Made by a program: the position numbers and the translations under genes. Shown one piece after another: positions 16,467 to 26,454 of a DNA stretch of 64,000 nt. Origin of the DNA: Carnobacterium inhibens subsp. inhibens DSM 13024 (GTDB lineage Bacteria; Bacillota; Bacilli; Lactobacillales; Carnobacteriaceae). Positions within the stretch are counted from its first letter, which is position 1. Every line of letters begins with the position of its first letter. The notes under the pieces were generated by a model. It had not been told where the DNA came from and made no database searches. It worked only from the letters and a program-made list of their open reading frames with translations. The DNA lies in NCBI RefSeq assembly GCF_000746825.1, contig NZ_JQIV01000006.1:1-64000 (forward strand), written 5' to 3'.

Positions 16467-17354
16467 GTGACAAAAAAGATAGGTTTTATTGGAACGGGAG
16501 TAATGGGTGCTTCAATTGTTAAACACTTATTAGCAGCTGATTATTCTGTAACAGTCTATAATCGTACTAAGAGTAAAGCAGATGAGTTGATTAGTTTAGG
16601 AGCAAAATGGGCTGATACTCCAGCTGAAGTAACAGAAAAGAATGAACTTGTTTTTACAATTGTTGGATATCCGCAAGATGTAGAAGAAACTTATTTTGGC
16701 GAAAATGGTATTTTTAAGACAGCTACTGAAAATCATATCTTAGTAGATATGACGACTAGTACCCCTACATTGGCTCAAAAATTATATGAAGAAGGTAATA
16801 AAAGAGGTATTAAAGTTCTTGATGCTCCAGTTTCTGGAGGAGATTTAGGAGCGAAAAATGGAACCTTGACTGTTATGGTAGGTGGAGATGAAAGTACTTA
16901 TGAAAAAGTAAAACCCGTTTTTGATTTATTTTCTGCTAAAGTGAACTTACAGGGAAAAGCAGGCAGTGGACAGCACACTAAAATGGCTAATCAAATTATG
17001 ATTGCTGGTACAATGACTGGAATGGCTGAGCTATTGGTTTATGCTAATGCCGCAAACTTAGATCTTGAAAAAGTATTGGATACAGTTGGTGGAGGCAGTG
17101 CGCAAAATTGGTCATTAGCAAATTATGCACCACGAATTCTTAAAGAAGACTATACCGCTGGATTTTTTGTTAAACATTTTATTAAAGACTTAAAAATTGC
17201 ATTGGACGAGGCAGAAAAAATGTCATTAGATTTACCAGCTACTCGTCAAGCTAAAGAACTATATGAAGATTTAGCACAAAATGGTTTTGAAAACGATGGG
17301 ACACAAGCTATTATTAAATTATGGTGGCCGGAAGGTCAACGTCCTAATAATTAA
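16467..17354 (+). CDS. NAD(P)-dependent beta-hydroxyacid dehydrogenase-like oxidoreductase (YkwC-like)
   Basis: The 295-residue protein starts with GTG after GGAGAGG. The N-terminus holds the dinucleotide fold GFIGTGVMGASI (residues 6-17). The middle has DAPVSGGDLGAKNGTLTVMVGG and GSGQHTKMANQI, the substrate- and lysine-containing motifs of the 3-hydroxyisobutyrate dehydrogenase/6-phosphogluconate dehydrogenase-like superfamily. It resembles B. subtilis YkwC along its length. The true substrate is not known. It is a single-gene unit between two terminators. Confidence 0.85.
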   Translation: MTKKIGFIGTGVMGASIVKHLLAADYSVTVYNRTKSKADELISLGAKWADTPAEVTEKNELVFTIVGYPQDVEETYFGENGIFKTATENHILVDMTTSTPTLAQKLYEEGNKRGIKVLDAPVSGGDLGAKNGTLTVMVGGDESTYEKVKPVFDLFSAKVNLQGKAGSGQHTKMANQIMIAGTMTGMAELLVYANAANLDLEKVLDTVGGGSAQNWSLANYAPRILKEDYTAGFFVKHFIKDLKIALDEAEKMSLDLPATRQAKELYEDLAQNGFENDGTQAIIKLWWPEGQRPNN

Positions 17355-17367
17355 TAAATAAATAAAA

Positions 17368-17415
17368 GTACTGCACGCTATAAGATCGTCGATCTTATGG
17401 CGTGCAGTATTTTTT
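17368..17415. terminator. Long terminator hairpin shared by convergent genes
   Basis: A stem of about 19 bp (TACTGCACGC and ATAAGATCG with their complements) is followed by TTTTT on the plus strand. It separates the dehydrogenase and the convergent aminotransferase and may serve both. Confidence 0.85.
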
Positions 17416-17423
17416 AGTAAGTA

Positions 17424-18605
17424 TTAAACAGCTTTAGGAGGAATAGTCATATAGCTGCGCAATCTTTTTACCGCTTCTTCTAATTTTTCCATGCTGGCAG
17501 CATAACTGATGCGTATGTAGCCTTCCCCAGCGCTTCCAAAAGCAGATCCTGGTATTAAAGCAAGCTTGTTTTTTTCAGCTAAATCAATACAAAAGCTCAT
17601 GCTATTTTGTAAATGCCCTTCTGGAATTTTTGCAAAAAGATAAAACGCACCGTTTGGACGGGCAACTTCAAAACCCAACTGGGTAAATTCTTCAAATAAA
17701 TAATCTCTTCTTTTACGGTATTCTTTTTTCATTGGTAGTGCATCGTCTATTCCAGTAGTTAAAGCCGCTAACGCTCCTTTTTGAGAGATAGAAGAGGCAC
17801 AAGTTACAAGATATTGATGGACCTTAATAATTTGGCTTATAAGTTCTTCTGGTGCAAAGATAAAACCGATTCTCCATCCAGTCATAGCATGAGATTTTGA
17901 TAAGCCATTAATGATGATGGTTTGATCTCTCATATACTCAGCAATAGAAACATGTTCATTATCATACGTTAGTTCACTGTAGATTTCATCACTGATAGCA
18001 AATATAGGATATTTTTTGATGGTTTCTGCAAGAGCTTTAACTTCTTCTCGTAAGTAGGTAACACCAGTAGGGTTGCTTGGATAATTTAAAATAATGGCTT
18101 TGACATCATTGCCGTGTTCTTTCATTGCAGTATCAATCATTCCAGGAGTTAATACAAACCCGTTAACGCTTGTGTCAATAAAAACAGGTATAGCTTGACT
18201 CAGAGTGATCAATGGCTCGTAACCTGGAAAAATAGGCGAAGGGACCAATATTTTATCGCCAGGATTTAGAATGGCTAGTAACGAAGCAGATATAGCTTCA
18301 GTGGCACCAACGGTTACTAAGACTTCATTTTTGGGGCTATAAGACACAGCGTATTTTTTCTTCATGAAGATAGAGGCTGCTTCTCGTAAGTTGATATCTC
18401 CAGCCATCCCTGTGTAATGTGACTGATTAGCAGTAATTGCGTCTATAGCAGCTTCTTTAATATGGCTAGGTGTATTGAAGTCTGGTTCACCTAACGTTAA
18501 TTTAAGCATGCCATCTATTATAGATACACGCTCGTCAAATTTACGAATATCTGAAACTTCAATTTTGTAGGTTTGATTATTAAAACGATCCTGTAATGGG
18601 TTCAT
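17424..18605 (-). CDS. Class I/II PLP-dependent aminotransferase (PatA/AraT-like)
   Basis: A 393-residue fold-type I aminotransferase. The start at 18605 is chosen because AAGGAGG precedes it. Visible motifs are LTLGEPDFNTP (residues about 30-40), VGATEAISASLLAIL, NYPSNPTGV, the Asp/Tyr pair in ISDEIYSELTY, the PLP lysine in NGLSKSHAMTGWRIGF and the carboxylate-binding arginine in GYIRISYA. Such enzymes in lactic acid bacteria act on aromatic or N-acetyl-diaminopimelate-type substrates. PatA-type activity would suit the DAP pathway, but sequence alone does not fix the substrate. Confidence 0.85.
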   Translation of the reverse strand: MNPLQDRFNNQTYKIEVSDIRKFDERVSIIDGMLKLTLGEPDFNTPSHIKEAAIDAITANQSHYTGMAGDINLREAASIFMKKKYAVSYSPKNEVLVTVGATEAISASLLAILNPGDKILVPSPIFPGYEPLITLSQAIPVFIDTSVNGFVLTPGMIDTAMKEHGNDVKAIILNYPSNPTGVTYLREEVKALAETIKKYPIFAISDEIYSELTYDNEHVSIAEYMRDQTIIINGLSKSHAMTGWRIGFIFAPEELISQIIKVHQYLVTCASSISQKGALAALTTGIDDALPMKKEYRKRRDYLFEEFTQLGFEVARPNGAFYLFAKIPEGHLQNSMSFCIDLAEKNKLALIPGSAFGSAGEGYIRISYAASMEKLEEAVKRLRSYMTIPPKAV

Positions 18606-18778
18606 TGCGTTTGCCTCCTTGGATGTGTATTGCAACTATATTAACATAAGATCTTTAAAAGATTCGGCTTTTTTTCTATAAAGATTATTTTTTTATGAAA
18701 ATAGGGTAAGTTTACTGTCTTTTATAAAAAATTCTGGTAGAATGATTACTGAGTTAAGTTTGAAAGGGGCACGAAATT

Positions 18779-19012
18779 ATGACAACTTCACAATTAGTTG
18801 GGATTATTCGCCGATTGGAAGCTATGCTAGAAGATACAGAAAGTGAAGTTCAAGTTCGTCGATTTGAAAAAGAAGGAAACGAACGTTGTGTTATTACGTA
18901 CGATGCAAAAACTGAAACATTTGAATTGTTAGAAACCTCTACTCAACAAGTATATCAATTTGATGATGTAGACTTAGTTGCTATGGAAATATTTGAATTG
19001 CTTCAAGATTAA
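18779..19012 (+). CDS. ykuJ: YkuJ family protein (DUF1797)
   Basis: The 77-residue product (SQLVGIIRRLEAMLEDTESEVQVRRFEKEG...FDDVDLVAMEIFELLQD) matches the YkuJ/DUF1797 family of Firmicutes in length, N-terminal helix, central strands and acidic C-terminal helix. A structure is known for the family but not a function. GAAAGGGG precedes the start, and the gene has its own terminator. Confidence 0.85.
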   Translation: MTTSQLVGIIRRLEAMLEDTESEVQVRRFEKEGNERCVITYDAKTETFELLETSTQQVYQFDDVDLVAMEIFELLQD

Positions 19013-19042
19013 TATAACTTTAGTAATAAAGGTTTATCTACT

Positions 19043-19088
19043 AAAGACCGATAAAAAATTCTTTAAGAATTTTTTATCGGTCTTTTTT
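19043..19088 (+). terminator. ykuJ terminator
   Basis: AAAGACCGATAAAAAATTC pairs with its complement around TTTAA and is followed by seven T residues. Confidence 0.9.
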
Positions 19089-19213
19089 TATTTTTTTCTA
19101 ACTAGCAATTTTTTCAAAAATGGTTATACTAAATATACTGATGATTAAAAAAAAATGAGAGTAAGGTTGTTTAAAACTCATTTTAAAGAAATGGGAAATG
19201 AAGGAGAAAGTAT

Positions 19214-20503
19214 ATGGCAGACCAATTGCGAATAGGTATTTTAGGATTTGGAACGGTTGGAAGTGGTGTATTACGTATTTTAAAGAACCATGAGCCGAAG
19301 TTAAATCAAGTAACAGGAACAACTTTAAAAGTGAAAAAAGTTTTGGTACGAGACCTGAAGAAACAACGTGGATCAATTGCGGATGGAGTAGAGTTGACCA
19401 TGGATGCAGATGAAATTATAAATGATCCTGAAATAGACATTGTAGTGGAAGTTATGGGAAGTATCGATCAAGCAAAAGAGTATATTAAAAAGGCGTTGAC
19501 AGCTGGAAAACACGTTGTTACAGCAAATAAAGATTTAATTGCTTTGCATGGGAATGAATTAGTCGCTCTAGCAAAAGAATACAACTGTGATTTATACTAT
19601 GAAGCGAGTGTTGCAGGTGGAATCCCAATTTTACGTACGATTGTAGATAGTCTAGCTTCTGACGAAATACAAAAGGTTTTTGGTATTGTTAATGGAACAA
19701 CAAATTTCATCTTGTCACAAATGACAAATGAAGGGAAATCTTATAGTGAGGCTTTGAAAGAAGCACAAGAATTAGGTTTTGCTGAAAGTGATCCAACAAA
19801 TGACGTTGACGGTATTGATGCTGCTCGTAAAATGGTTATATTAACACGTTTAGCTTTTGGAATGAATGTGGAACTAGACCAAATTGAAACTAAAGGGATT
19901 CGTGATTTACAACAAGAAGATATTAAAATGGCTGAGAGACTAGGCTATAAAATTAAATTGATTGGATCAGCTATTCAAAGTGAAAGTCGAATTAGCGTAG
20001 ATGTAGGTCCTATATTAGTACCAGTAAATCATCCACTAGCAAGTGTTCAAAATGAGAACAATGCTGTCTTTGTAGTAGGTGCGGCTGTTGGAGAAACCAT
20101 GTACTATGGTCCTGGAGCTGGAGAACTGCCGACCGCAAATAGTGTGGTAAGCGATGTGATTACAGTAGCCAAAAATATACGTTTAGGCACAAGTGGTAAT
20201 GTCTTTAGTTCCTATCAGCATGAAACGAATCTTGCAGAGGATACAAAAGTATTCAATAAGTATTACATTGCCATTGAAATGCAAGATAAAACAGGACAAT
20301 TTTTGGCACTTACAAAATTATTTAGCCAATTTGATATTGGTTTTGACCAAATTATACAACAACCCCTTTCAAGCGATATGGCAAAAGTAGTGATAGTGAC
20401 ACATAAAATTACTAAAGCGCAGCAAAAGGAATTAATAAATGCCTTTAAAGACACAAACGAAATGAATTTACTTGTTTGCTTTAAAGTGATGGAGGGAAAT
20501 TAA
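19214..20503 (+). CDS. hom: Homoserine dehydrogenase
   Basis: The 429-residue enzyme reduces aspartate semialdehyde to homoserine for threonine and methionine. The N-terminus has the NAD(P) fold [12 protein letters not shown] (residues 8-19), then [13 protein letters not shown], the catalytic-domain motifs [11 protein letters not shown] and [11 protein letters not shown], and [17 protein letters not shown]. Residues from about 350 form an ACT domain ([24 protein letters not shown]), which usually gives threonine feedback. GAAGGAG precedes the start. The stop overlaps the thrC ATG, making the first gene of a hom-thrC-thrB operon. Confidence 0.96.
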   Translation: MADQLRIGILGFGTVGSGVLRILKNHEPKLNQVTGTTLKVKKVLVRDLKKQRGSIADGVELTMDADEIINDPEIDIVVEVMGSIDQAKEYIKKALTAGKHVVTANKDLIALHGNELVALAKEYNCDLYYEASVAGGIPILRTIVDSLASDEIQKVFGIVNGTTNFILSQMTNEGKSYSEALKEAQELGFAESDPTNDVDGIDAARKMVILTRLAFGMNVELDQIETKGIRDLQQEDIKMAERLGYKIKLIGSAIQSESRISVDVGPILVPVNHPLASVQNENNAVFVVGAAVGETMYYGPGAGELPTANSVVSDVITVAKNIRLGTSGNVFSSYQHETNLAEDTKVFNKYYIAIEMQDKTGQFLALTKLFSQFDIGFDQIIQQPLSSDMAKVVIVTHKITKAQQKELINAFKDTNEMNLLVCFKVMEGN

Positions 20504-21561
20504 TGTATCAAGGATTACTTGAAAAATATAAAGATCAATTGCCAGTAACAGATAAAACACCCATGATTTCTTTGTATGAAGGGAACACACCTTTGATTCC
20601 GTTAACTAATCTTTCGAAAGAATTGGGTGTAACACTTTATGGAAAATATGAGGGACTAAATCCTACTGGTTCATTTAAAGATCGTGGAATGGTTATGGCA
20701 GTTGCTAAAGCAAAAGAAGAAGGAGCAAAAGCGATCATTTGTGCATCAACTGGAAATACAAGTGCTGCAGCTGCGGCATATGCTACACGTGCAGGACTTA
20801 AAGCCTATATTGTTATTCCGGATGGAAAAATTGCTATGGGTAAATTGGCACAAGCCGTCATGTATGGTGCTGATATTATCTCGATCCAAGGTAACTTTGA
20901 TCAAGCTTTAAAATCAGTTCGAAAGTTAGCTGAAACGGAAGCTGTTACTCTAGTCAATTCGGTAAACCCTTATCGAATTGAAGGGCAAAAAACAGCCGCT
21001 TTTGAAGTTTGTGAAGATCTGGGAAAAGCGCCAGATGTATTAGCAATTCCAGTTGGGAATGCTGGGAATATTTCTGCTTATTGGAAAGGGTTTAAAGAAT
21101 GGAATGAGATAAAGCAAACAGGGCTACCTAGGATGCATGGGTATGAAGCAGAAGGAGCAGCTGCGATTGTCCAAGGGGAAATTATTGAGTATCCTGAAAC
21201 GATTGCAACGGCTATTAGAATTGGAAATCCAGCTAGCTGGAAATTAGCTGAGGCTGCTCGAGATGAATCCAAAGGTAAAATAGATTTTGTTACAGATGAT
21301 GAAATTATCAATGCTTATCGAAAAGTTGCTGCTATGGATGGTGTATTTATTGAACCGGGATCTGCTGCTTCTTTAGCAGGAGTGATTAAAGATGTTAAAG
21401 GTGGTGCTATTAAAAAAGGCGAAACTGTTGTCTGTGTATTTACAGGAAATGGTTTGAAAGATCCAGATACAGCACTTGAAGTCACAACTATTCCTATTTC
21501 AAAGATGGATGACTTAGAAGATATGAGGAAACATTTGCAAGCAGGGGTTGAAAAATTATGA
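20503..21561 (+). CDS. thrC: Threonine synthase
   Basis: The 352-residue PLP enzyme converts O-phosphohomoserine to threonine. K59 in [11 protein letters not shown] is the PLP-binding lysine; [15 protein letters not shown] binds the PLP phosphate region and [14 protein letters not shown] follows. The C-terminus has [11 protein letters not shown] and [10 protein letters not shown]. This is the short Bacillus-type enzyme. Its start lies in the hom stop and its stop (TGA) overlaps the thrB ATG, so the three genes are tightly coupled. Confidence 0.96.
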   Translation: MYQGLLEKYKDQLPVTDKTPMISLYEGNTPLIPLTNLSKELGVTLYGKYEGLNPTGSFKDRGMVMAVAKAKEEGAKAIICASTGNTSAAAAAYATRAGLKAYIVIPDGKIAMGKLAQAVMYGADIISIQGNFDQALKSVRKLAETEAVTLVNSVNPYRIEGQKTAAFEVCEDLGKAPDVLAIPVGNAGNISAYWKGFKEWNEIKQTGLPRMHGYEAEGAAAIVQGEIIEYPETIATAIRIGNPASWKLAEAARDESKGKIDFVTDDEIINAYRKVAAMDGVFIEPGSAASLAGVIKDVKGGAIKKGETVVCVFTGNGLKDPDTALEVTTIPISKMDDLEDMRKHLQAGVEKL

Positions 21562-22424
21562 AAATAATTGTACCAGGAACAACATCAAATCTAGGGCCAG
21601 GTTTTGATTCCTGTGGGTTAGCTTTAAATTTATATCTGACGCTAGAAGTTGGGCCTGAAACGGAAAGTTGGGTGATTCATCATACCCTTGGAGAAAATAT
21701 TCCAAGCGATGAAACAAACCTGATTATCAAAACGGCTCTTTCGCTTGTTCCGAATATCCAACCTCGAGAACTATGGATGGAAAGTGAGATACCGGCAACG
21801 CGTGGATTAGGAAGTAGTTCAGCAGCCATTGTTGCAGGAATTGAATTGGCTAATCAACTTGCTGAATTAAAGTTAAGCAAAAAAGAGAAAGTGGCGATTG
21901 CTTCTAATCTAGAAGGACATCCTGATAATGCGGCACCAGCTATATTAGGCGATTTTGTGATAGCCAGCAAAATAAAAGACAGTACTTTTGCTGTAAAACA
22001 TACGTTTCCAGATACCGGCATCTTAGCAGTCATTCCAAACCATGAATTGCTGACAAAGGAAAGTCGGGAAGTACTGCCGGAAAAATTGGCTTATGCACAA
22101 GCGGTCCAAGCAAGTTCTATCAGTAATGTGATGATCTCAGCTATTTTAGCGGATGACTTGAATTTAGCTGGCGCAATGATAGAAAATGACTTATGGCATG
22201 AAAACTATCGCAAAGAACTGGTGCCTCATTTAGTACCGATTCGGGAATTAGCAAAGAAAAATGGAGCGCACGCTACCTTTTTAAGTGGTGCTGGTTCCAC
22301 TGTCTTGATTTTAGCTCCTTACTCAAGCTTAGATGCTATAAGGAAAGTAGTAAAAGCCAATTTCAATGATACAACTGTGCAAAAAGTTCAGGTTGAACGA
22401 GAGGGTTTGAAAGTACAAGCATAA
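21558..22424 (+). CDS. thrB: Homoserine kinase
   Basis: The 288-residue GHMP-family kinase phosphorylates homoserine, supplying the thrC substrate. The N-terminal motif [18 protein letters not shown], the ATP-binding loop [14 protein letters not shown] (near residue 80) and the third GHMP motif [17 protein letters not shown] are present. It overlaps thrC by four bases (ATGA) and is the last gene of the operon, followed by a terminator. Confidence 0.95.
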   Translation: MKIIVPGTTSNLGPGFDSCGLALNLYLTLEVGPETESWVIHHTLGENIPSDETNLIIKTALSLVPNIQPRELWMESEIPATRGLGSSSAAIVAGIELANQLAELKLSKKEKVAIASNLEGHPDNAAPAILGDFVIASKIKDSTFAVKHTFPDTGILAVIPNHELLTKESREVLPEKLAYAQAVQASSISNVMISAILADDLNLAGAMIENDLWHENYRKELVPHLVPIRELAKKNGAHATFLSGAGSTVLILAPYSSLDAIRKVVKANFNDTTVQKVQVEREGLKVQA

Positions 22425-22425
22425 A

Positions 22426-22461
22426 AAAACGAGTCAGGAAATTTTTCCTGACTCGTTTTTT
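22426..22461. terminator. hom-thrC-thrB terminator
   Basis: AAAAAACGAGTCAGGAAA pairs with TTTCCTGACTCGTTTTTT almost without loop mismatches; the convergent cutC gene ends 28 bases beyond and may share it. Confidence 0.9.
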
Positions 22462-22488
22462 ATAAAGCTAGTTCCTTCGAGTAAATTT

Positions 22489-23130
22489 TTAAAGCTCGCC
22501 GACTAGTTTTGATCCGTGCAGTTCTGTTACACCAAGGTATTGCTGAATGTCAGCAGCATTTTCATTGGTTATTCCTCCACCTGGGAGAATAAGAATTCGA
22601 TCTTTTGCATAGTCTACTAGTTTTTTTAGATGGGGCAACGTTTCTTCGATTGGAACATGCGAATTTCCACCATGAGTTAAGATTCTTTGCACACCACGAT
22701 CAGCTAACCAATTGATAGCTTCAAATTGCTTTTCAACTGGAATAGCATCAAATGCCATGTGGAAAGTTACTTGTAAGCCATAAGCTTCTTCTAATAATTG
22801 TTCCATTGCATCCTCGTCAATCCAATTGTCCTCTGTTAAGCAGCCGAATACGACTCCATCTAAACCTAAATTACGTGCTTCTATAAGATCGTAGCCCATG
22901 ATTTTTAATTCACTGTCATTATAGACAAAATTACCAGATCGAGGGCGGATGATAGCCATTAAAGGTATCATTTTTTCTGCACAATAATCTGCTGCTTCAT
23001 GCATAACACCTTTGCTGACTGTTGTTCCACCACTACTTAAATAATCGCATAATTCTATTCTAGTGGCCCCTTTTGCAATTGCTTTAGGGATAGAACTATA
23101 ATTTTCTAAACATACTTCTTTTAAATACAT
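22489..23130 (-). CDS. cutC: CutC family protein
   Basis: A 213-residue TIM-barrel protein with the family's markers: EVCLENYSS near the N-terminus, RIELCDYLSSGGTTVSKG, IRPRSGNFVYND, GVVFGCLTEDNWID, TFHMAFDAIP, GVQRILTHGG and ILPGGGIT. CutC is annotated as a copper homeostasis protein, although a direct copper role is debated. The start at 23130 follows AAAGGAG. It is a single gene between thrB and the divergent aspartokinase. Confidence 0.9.
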   Translation of the reverse strand: MYLKEVCLENYSSIPKAIAKGATRIELCDYLSSGGTTVSKGVMHEAADYCAEKMIPLMAIIRPRSGNFVYNDSELKIMGYDLIEARNLGLDGVVFGCLTEDNWIDEDAMEQLLEEAYGLQVTFHMAFDAIPVEKQFEAINWLADRGVQRILTHGGNSHVPIEETLPHLKKLVDYAKDRILILPGGGITNENAADIQQYLGVTELHGSKLVGEL

Positions 23131-23257
23131 AATTGTAAACTCCTTTTTTAAAGGTTTATAAGCAAAGTACAAATCCTTAGTTTTTTTCTAAATAGGCTAA
23201 TCAATAGTAGTATAGCAAAAAAATAACTAAATAGTTCTATGAAATTTGTAAGATAAA

Positions 23258-23286
23258 TTGAATCTAAGGATTGTCTTCGCTATAAT
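23258..23286 (+). promoter_or_regulatory. Promoter of the aspartokinase gene
   Basis: TTGAAT, a 17-base spacer and TATAAT. The expected start leaves a leader of about 80 nt before the ATG, too short for a lysine riboswitch, and none was seen. Confidence 0.7.
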
Positions 23287-23371
23287 AAAGCAGGAATACT
23301 AATGAAAAATTAAAGATAACTTGACAGTAATAATTTTTTACAGCCAAGTAGGTTTAAAGGATGGTAGTAAA

Positions 23372-24571
23372 ATGAAAATTTTAGTTCAAAAATTTGGCGG
23401 CACATCAGTAAAAGATGAAGAAAGCCGGTTATCTGCAGAAAAACATATCAAACATGCTATTTCATCTGGATATAAAGTAATCGTTGTTGTATCAGCAATC
23501 GGAAGAATGGGCGATCCTTACGCAACCGATTCGCTCTTATCTTTAATTGATGGAGAAAAGAGCTATTTAGATTTAAGAGAACGTGATATGTTGTTATCAG
23601 TTGGCGAAACAATATCAACTGCTGTATTTACAAACCAGTTGAAAAAAAATGGTATTCACGCAGTAGGTTTAACAGGCCAAAGTGCAGGTATTCGAACGAA
23701 TGAAGATTTTGGGCAAGCGAAAGTTCAAGATGTCGATACTTCTGCCATTTATGAATATTTGAAAATAAATGATGTTGTAGTAGTAGCAGGATTCCAAGGA
23801 GTAAGCGATAATGGGCATGTGACAACCATTGGACGCGGAGGCAGCGATACGACTGCTGCTTTATTAGGTGGTGCTTTTAAAGCAGCGTGTATCGACATCT
23901 TTACAGATGTATCTGGCATGATGACTGCTGATCCTCGATTAGTTGAAAAGGCACAGTTTTTAAAAGTCGTGAGTTACAATGAAGTGAGCAACATGGCACA
24001 CGAAGGAGCAAAAGTTATTGATCCTAAAGCAGTTGAAATTGCACAACAAGCGGGTATTCCTATTCGCATTCGTTCTACTTACCAATCAGTAACCGATACG
24101 GGGACACTTATTACAAATACAAAAATGCAAAGCGATCCACAACGCTTGGTAACAGGAATTGCACATGTGCCACATCTCGTGCAATTTACAATTGAAACCA
24201 CCAAAGAATTGCAAGAATCCTTATTTAATCTTTTAGCTCAATCAGGTTTTAGTTTAGATTTCATTAACATATTTCCTGGGAAAATAGTTTTTACCCTTCC
24301 GCAAACTATTTCTGAAAAAGCGAAAGAACTATTAAATGAACAAAAGATTAGTTACGCCACTCATGAGAACTGTGCGAAGGTAGCTATAGTAGGTGCTGGT
24401 ATTACAGGTGTTCCTGGAGTAACAGCTAAAATTGTTACCGCAATGGCAAAATTAAACATTCCAATTTATCAATCTGCTGACAGCTATACAACTATTTGGA
24501 TCCTGATTGAAGAAAAAGATTTAAAAGAAGCGTTAACGGAATTGCATGAAGCTTTTTTACAATCCAATTAA
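23372..24571 (+). CDS. Aspartokinase, DapG-like
   Basis: The 399-residue enzyme phosphorylates aspartate, the entry step to lysine/DAP, threonine and methionine. KFGGTSV is at residues 7-13, followed by GDPYATDSLLSL, SVGETIS, GFQGVSDNGHVTTIGRGGSDTTAALL, FTDVSGMMTADPRLV and GAKVIDPKAVEIA. Two ACT domains fill about 265-399 (QSADSYTTIWILI). It resembles B. subtilis DapG, the DAP-responsive isozyme, more than ThrD-type enzymes, as judged by memory. The start at 23372 follows AAGGATGG; an in-frame extension upstream lacks a ribosome site. Confidence 0.9.
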   Translation: MKILVQKFGGTSVKDEESRLSAEKHIKHAISSGYKVIVVVSAIGRMGDPYATDSLLSLIDGEKSYLDLRERDMLLSVGETISTAVFTNQLKKNGIHAVGLTGQSAGIRTNEDFGQAKVQDVDTSAIYEYLKINDVVVVAGFQGVSDNGHVTTIGRGGSDTTAALLGGAFKAACIDIFTDVSGMMTADPRLVEKAQFLKVVSYNEVSNMAHEGAKVIDPKAVEIAQQAGIPIRIRSTYQSVTDTGTLITNTKMQSDPQRLVTGIAHVPHLVQFTIETTKELQESLFNLLAQSGFSLDFINIFPGKIVFTLPQTISEKAKELLNEQKISYATHENCAKVAIVGAGITGVPGVTAKIVTAMAKLNIPIYQSADSYTTIWILIEEKDLKEALTELHEAFLQSN

Positions 24572-24653
24572 TTGGAACAAGAGCCAGTCAATTCTATTAA
24601 AGGCTTAAATAAGTCTATCATATGAGAATTAGCCTAAAAAAGCTTGCTAAAGA

Positions 24654-24729
24654 TTGTTTTTTTGTTATTTTGGCGTATAATTAAGTAAATAGTAGACTAG
24701 AGGAGTACTGTAAGAGGTACTCCTCTTTT
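24654..24729 (+). promoter_or_regulatory. Promoter and leader hairpin of the yqeG operon
   Basis: TTGTTT, 16 bases, TATAAT (24676-24681) form a promoter. About ten bases after the expected start a perfect 10-bp stem AGAGGAGTAC/GTACTCCTCT (24699-24726) with a short T run follows. It lies upstream of the yqeG ribosome site and could attenuate or stabilise the message. Confidence 0.5.
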
Positions 24730-24747
24730 AGTGAGTAGGGAGAAAAA

Positions 24748-25293
24748 ATGTTGAATATATTTAAGCCGACATGGATGGTAGAAGCTATTTACCATATCAC
24801 ACCAGAGCAGTTAAAAGCTCAAAACATAAAAGCTGTCTTAACCGACTTAGACAATACTTTGATTGCTTGGAACAATCCAGATGGAACCCAAGAACTAATT
24901 GAATGGATCAATGTGATGGAAGAAGCAGGAATACCTGTCGTGATTCTATCTAATAACAAGGCAGTGCGTGTTGAACGTGTAGCTAAGGTATTACATTTAG
25001 ATTATGTTTCTAGAGCTTTAAAACCCACAACAGTTGGATTTAAAAGAGCAAGTAAAAAATTGAATTTGTCCAGTGATGAGATCATCATGGTAGGAGATCA
25101 AATCATGACTGATATTTGGGGAGCAAACCTAGCGGGGATCCGTAATGTATTAGTAAAACCGATATTGGATACTGACGCTTGGAATACTCGATTTAATCGT
25201 TTTATGGAATTGCATATAATGAACTATATGATTAAAAAAGATCCAACAATGAGATGGAGGAAGTCAATAAATGACGACAAAAGAATTAAATAA
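24748..25293 (+). CDS. yqeG: YqeG family HAD-type phosphatase
   Basis: The 181-residue protein has the HAD motif DLDNT (nucleophile D33, acid D35), ILSNNKAVRVERV as motif II and IMVGDQIMTDIWGAN as motif III/IV. YqeG proteins are HAD phosphatases; some homologues act as phosphatidylglycerophosphate phosphatases. It is the first gene of the yqeG-yqeH-yhbY-nadD-yqeK-rsfS-yqeM operon conserved in Firmicutes. The yqeH start overlaps its end by 23 bases. Confidence 0.92.
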   Translation: MLNIFKPTWMVEAIYHITPEQLKAQNIKAVLTDLDNTLIAWNNPDGTQELIEWINVMEEAGIPVVILSNNKAVRVERVAKVLHLDYVSRALKPTTVGFKRASKKLNLSSDEIIMVGDQIMTDIWGANLAGIRNVLVKPILDTDAWNTRFNRFMELHIMNYMIKKDPTMRWRKSINDDKRIK

Positions 25294-26404
25294 TGAGGAA
25301 GAAATTCGTTGTATTGGTTGCGGAGCCATTATACAAACAACGAACAAAGAAGCTTTAGGCTATACTCCAGCTTCAGCCTTAGAAAAAGGACTAGAAAAAG
25401 GCGAAGTATATTGCCAACGTTGTTTTAGATTACGCCATTATAATGAGATACAAGACGTTCAATTAACTGACGATGACTTTTTAAGATTACTTAATGAATT
25501 AGGTTCTGAAGACGCCTTAATTGTTAACGTTATTGATATTTTTGATTTCAATGGTAGTTTGATACCTGGATTGCACCGTTTTGTTGGAAATAATCCAGTA
25601 CTGCTTGTAGGAAATAAAGTAGATTTGCTTCCTAAATCACTAAAACGCGGCAAAATGACCCAATGGTTGCGTGAACGTGCTCATGAAGAAGGATTACGAC
25701 CAGATGATGTTTTATTGACAAGCGCAATGAAACCAGCTGAAATGGAAATTTTATTGGATGCTATTGAAAAACACCGTAAAGGGCGTAATGTTTTTGTAGT
25801 AGGTGTGACTAATGTTGGAAAATCAACATTAATCAATCAAATTATTAAATCTACAGCTGGTGTGCAAGACTTGATTACAACATCTCAATTCCCAGGAACA
25901 ACGCTGGACCGCATAGAAATTCCATTAGATGATGGAAAATTCTTGATTGATACACCGGGTATTATCCATCGTCATCAAATGGCTCATGTTTTAGGCGATA
26001 AAGATTTAAAATTGATTGCGCCTAAAAAAGAGATTAAACCAGTTGTTTATCAATTGAATGAAGGACAAACATTATTCTTTGGCGGAGTAGCACGTTTTGA
26101 TTACTTAAAAGGCGGCAGACATTCCTTTACATGTTTTACTTCGAATGATTTGCATATTCACCGTACAAAATTAGAAAAAGCAGATGAATTATACCAAAAA
26201 CAAGTAGGTAAATTATTACAACCACCTCGTGAAGACGAAGTTGAAGGTTTCCCCGAATTAGTTCGTTTTGAATTTTCTGTTAAAGAAAAAGCGGATATTG
26301 TTTTTGCAGGTCTTGGCTGGGTAACGGTAAATGAACCGGGATGTATCGTAGCAGGATGGGCTCCTAAAGGAATCGATGTTCTGATTCGAAAATCTTTGAT
26401 ATAA
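25271..26404 (+). CDS. yqeH: Ribosome biogenesis GTPase YqeH
   Basis: A 377-residue circularly permuted GTPase required for 30S subunit assembly. The N-terminus carries a zinc finger (C14-x2-C17, later YCQRC). The G motifs appear in permuted order: G4 LVGNKVDL, G5 TSAMK, G1 GVTNVGKSTLINQ, G2 region PGTT, G3 DTPGI. The C-terminal region is the usual YqeH RNA-binding domain. GGAGG precedes the start, within the yqeG coding end. Confidence 0.96.
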   Translation: MTTKELNNEEEIRCIGCGAIIQTTNKEALGYTPASALEKGLEKGEVYCQRCFRLRHYNEIQDVQLTDDDFLRLLNELGSEDALIVNVIDIFDFNGSLIPGLHRFVGNNPVLLVGNKVDLLPKSLKRGKMTQWLRERAHEEGLRPDDVLLTSAMKPAEMEILLDAIEKHRKGRNVFVVGVTNVGKSTLINQIIKSTAGVQDLITTSQFPGTTLDRIEIPLDDGKFLIDTPGIIHRHQMAHVLGDKDLKLIAPKKEIKPVVYQLNEGQTLFFGGVARFDYLKGGRHSFTCFTSNDLHIHRTKLEKADELYQKQVGKLLQPPREDEVEGFPELVRFEFSVKEKADIVFAGLGWVTVNEPGCIVAGWAPKGIDVLIRKSLI

Positions 26405-26454
26405 CTAGAAAATAAAGTAGAAAAGATCGTTAAGGTCTTAATGGAGTGAATAGA

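Noticed and set aside
23131-23371. Possible lysine riboswitch before the aspartokinase
   Set aside because: The leader after the predicted promoter is only about 80 nt and shows no riboswitch-like architecture or terminator.
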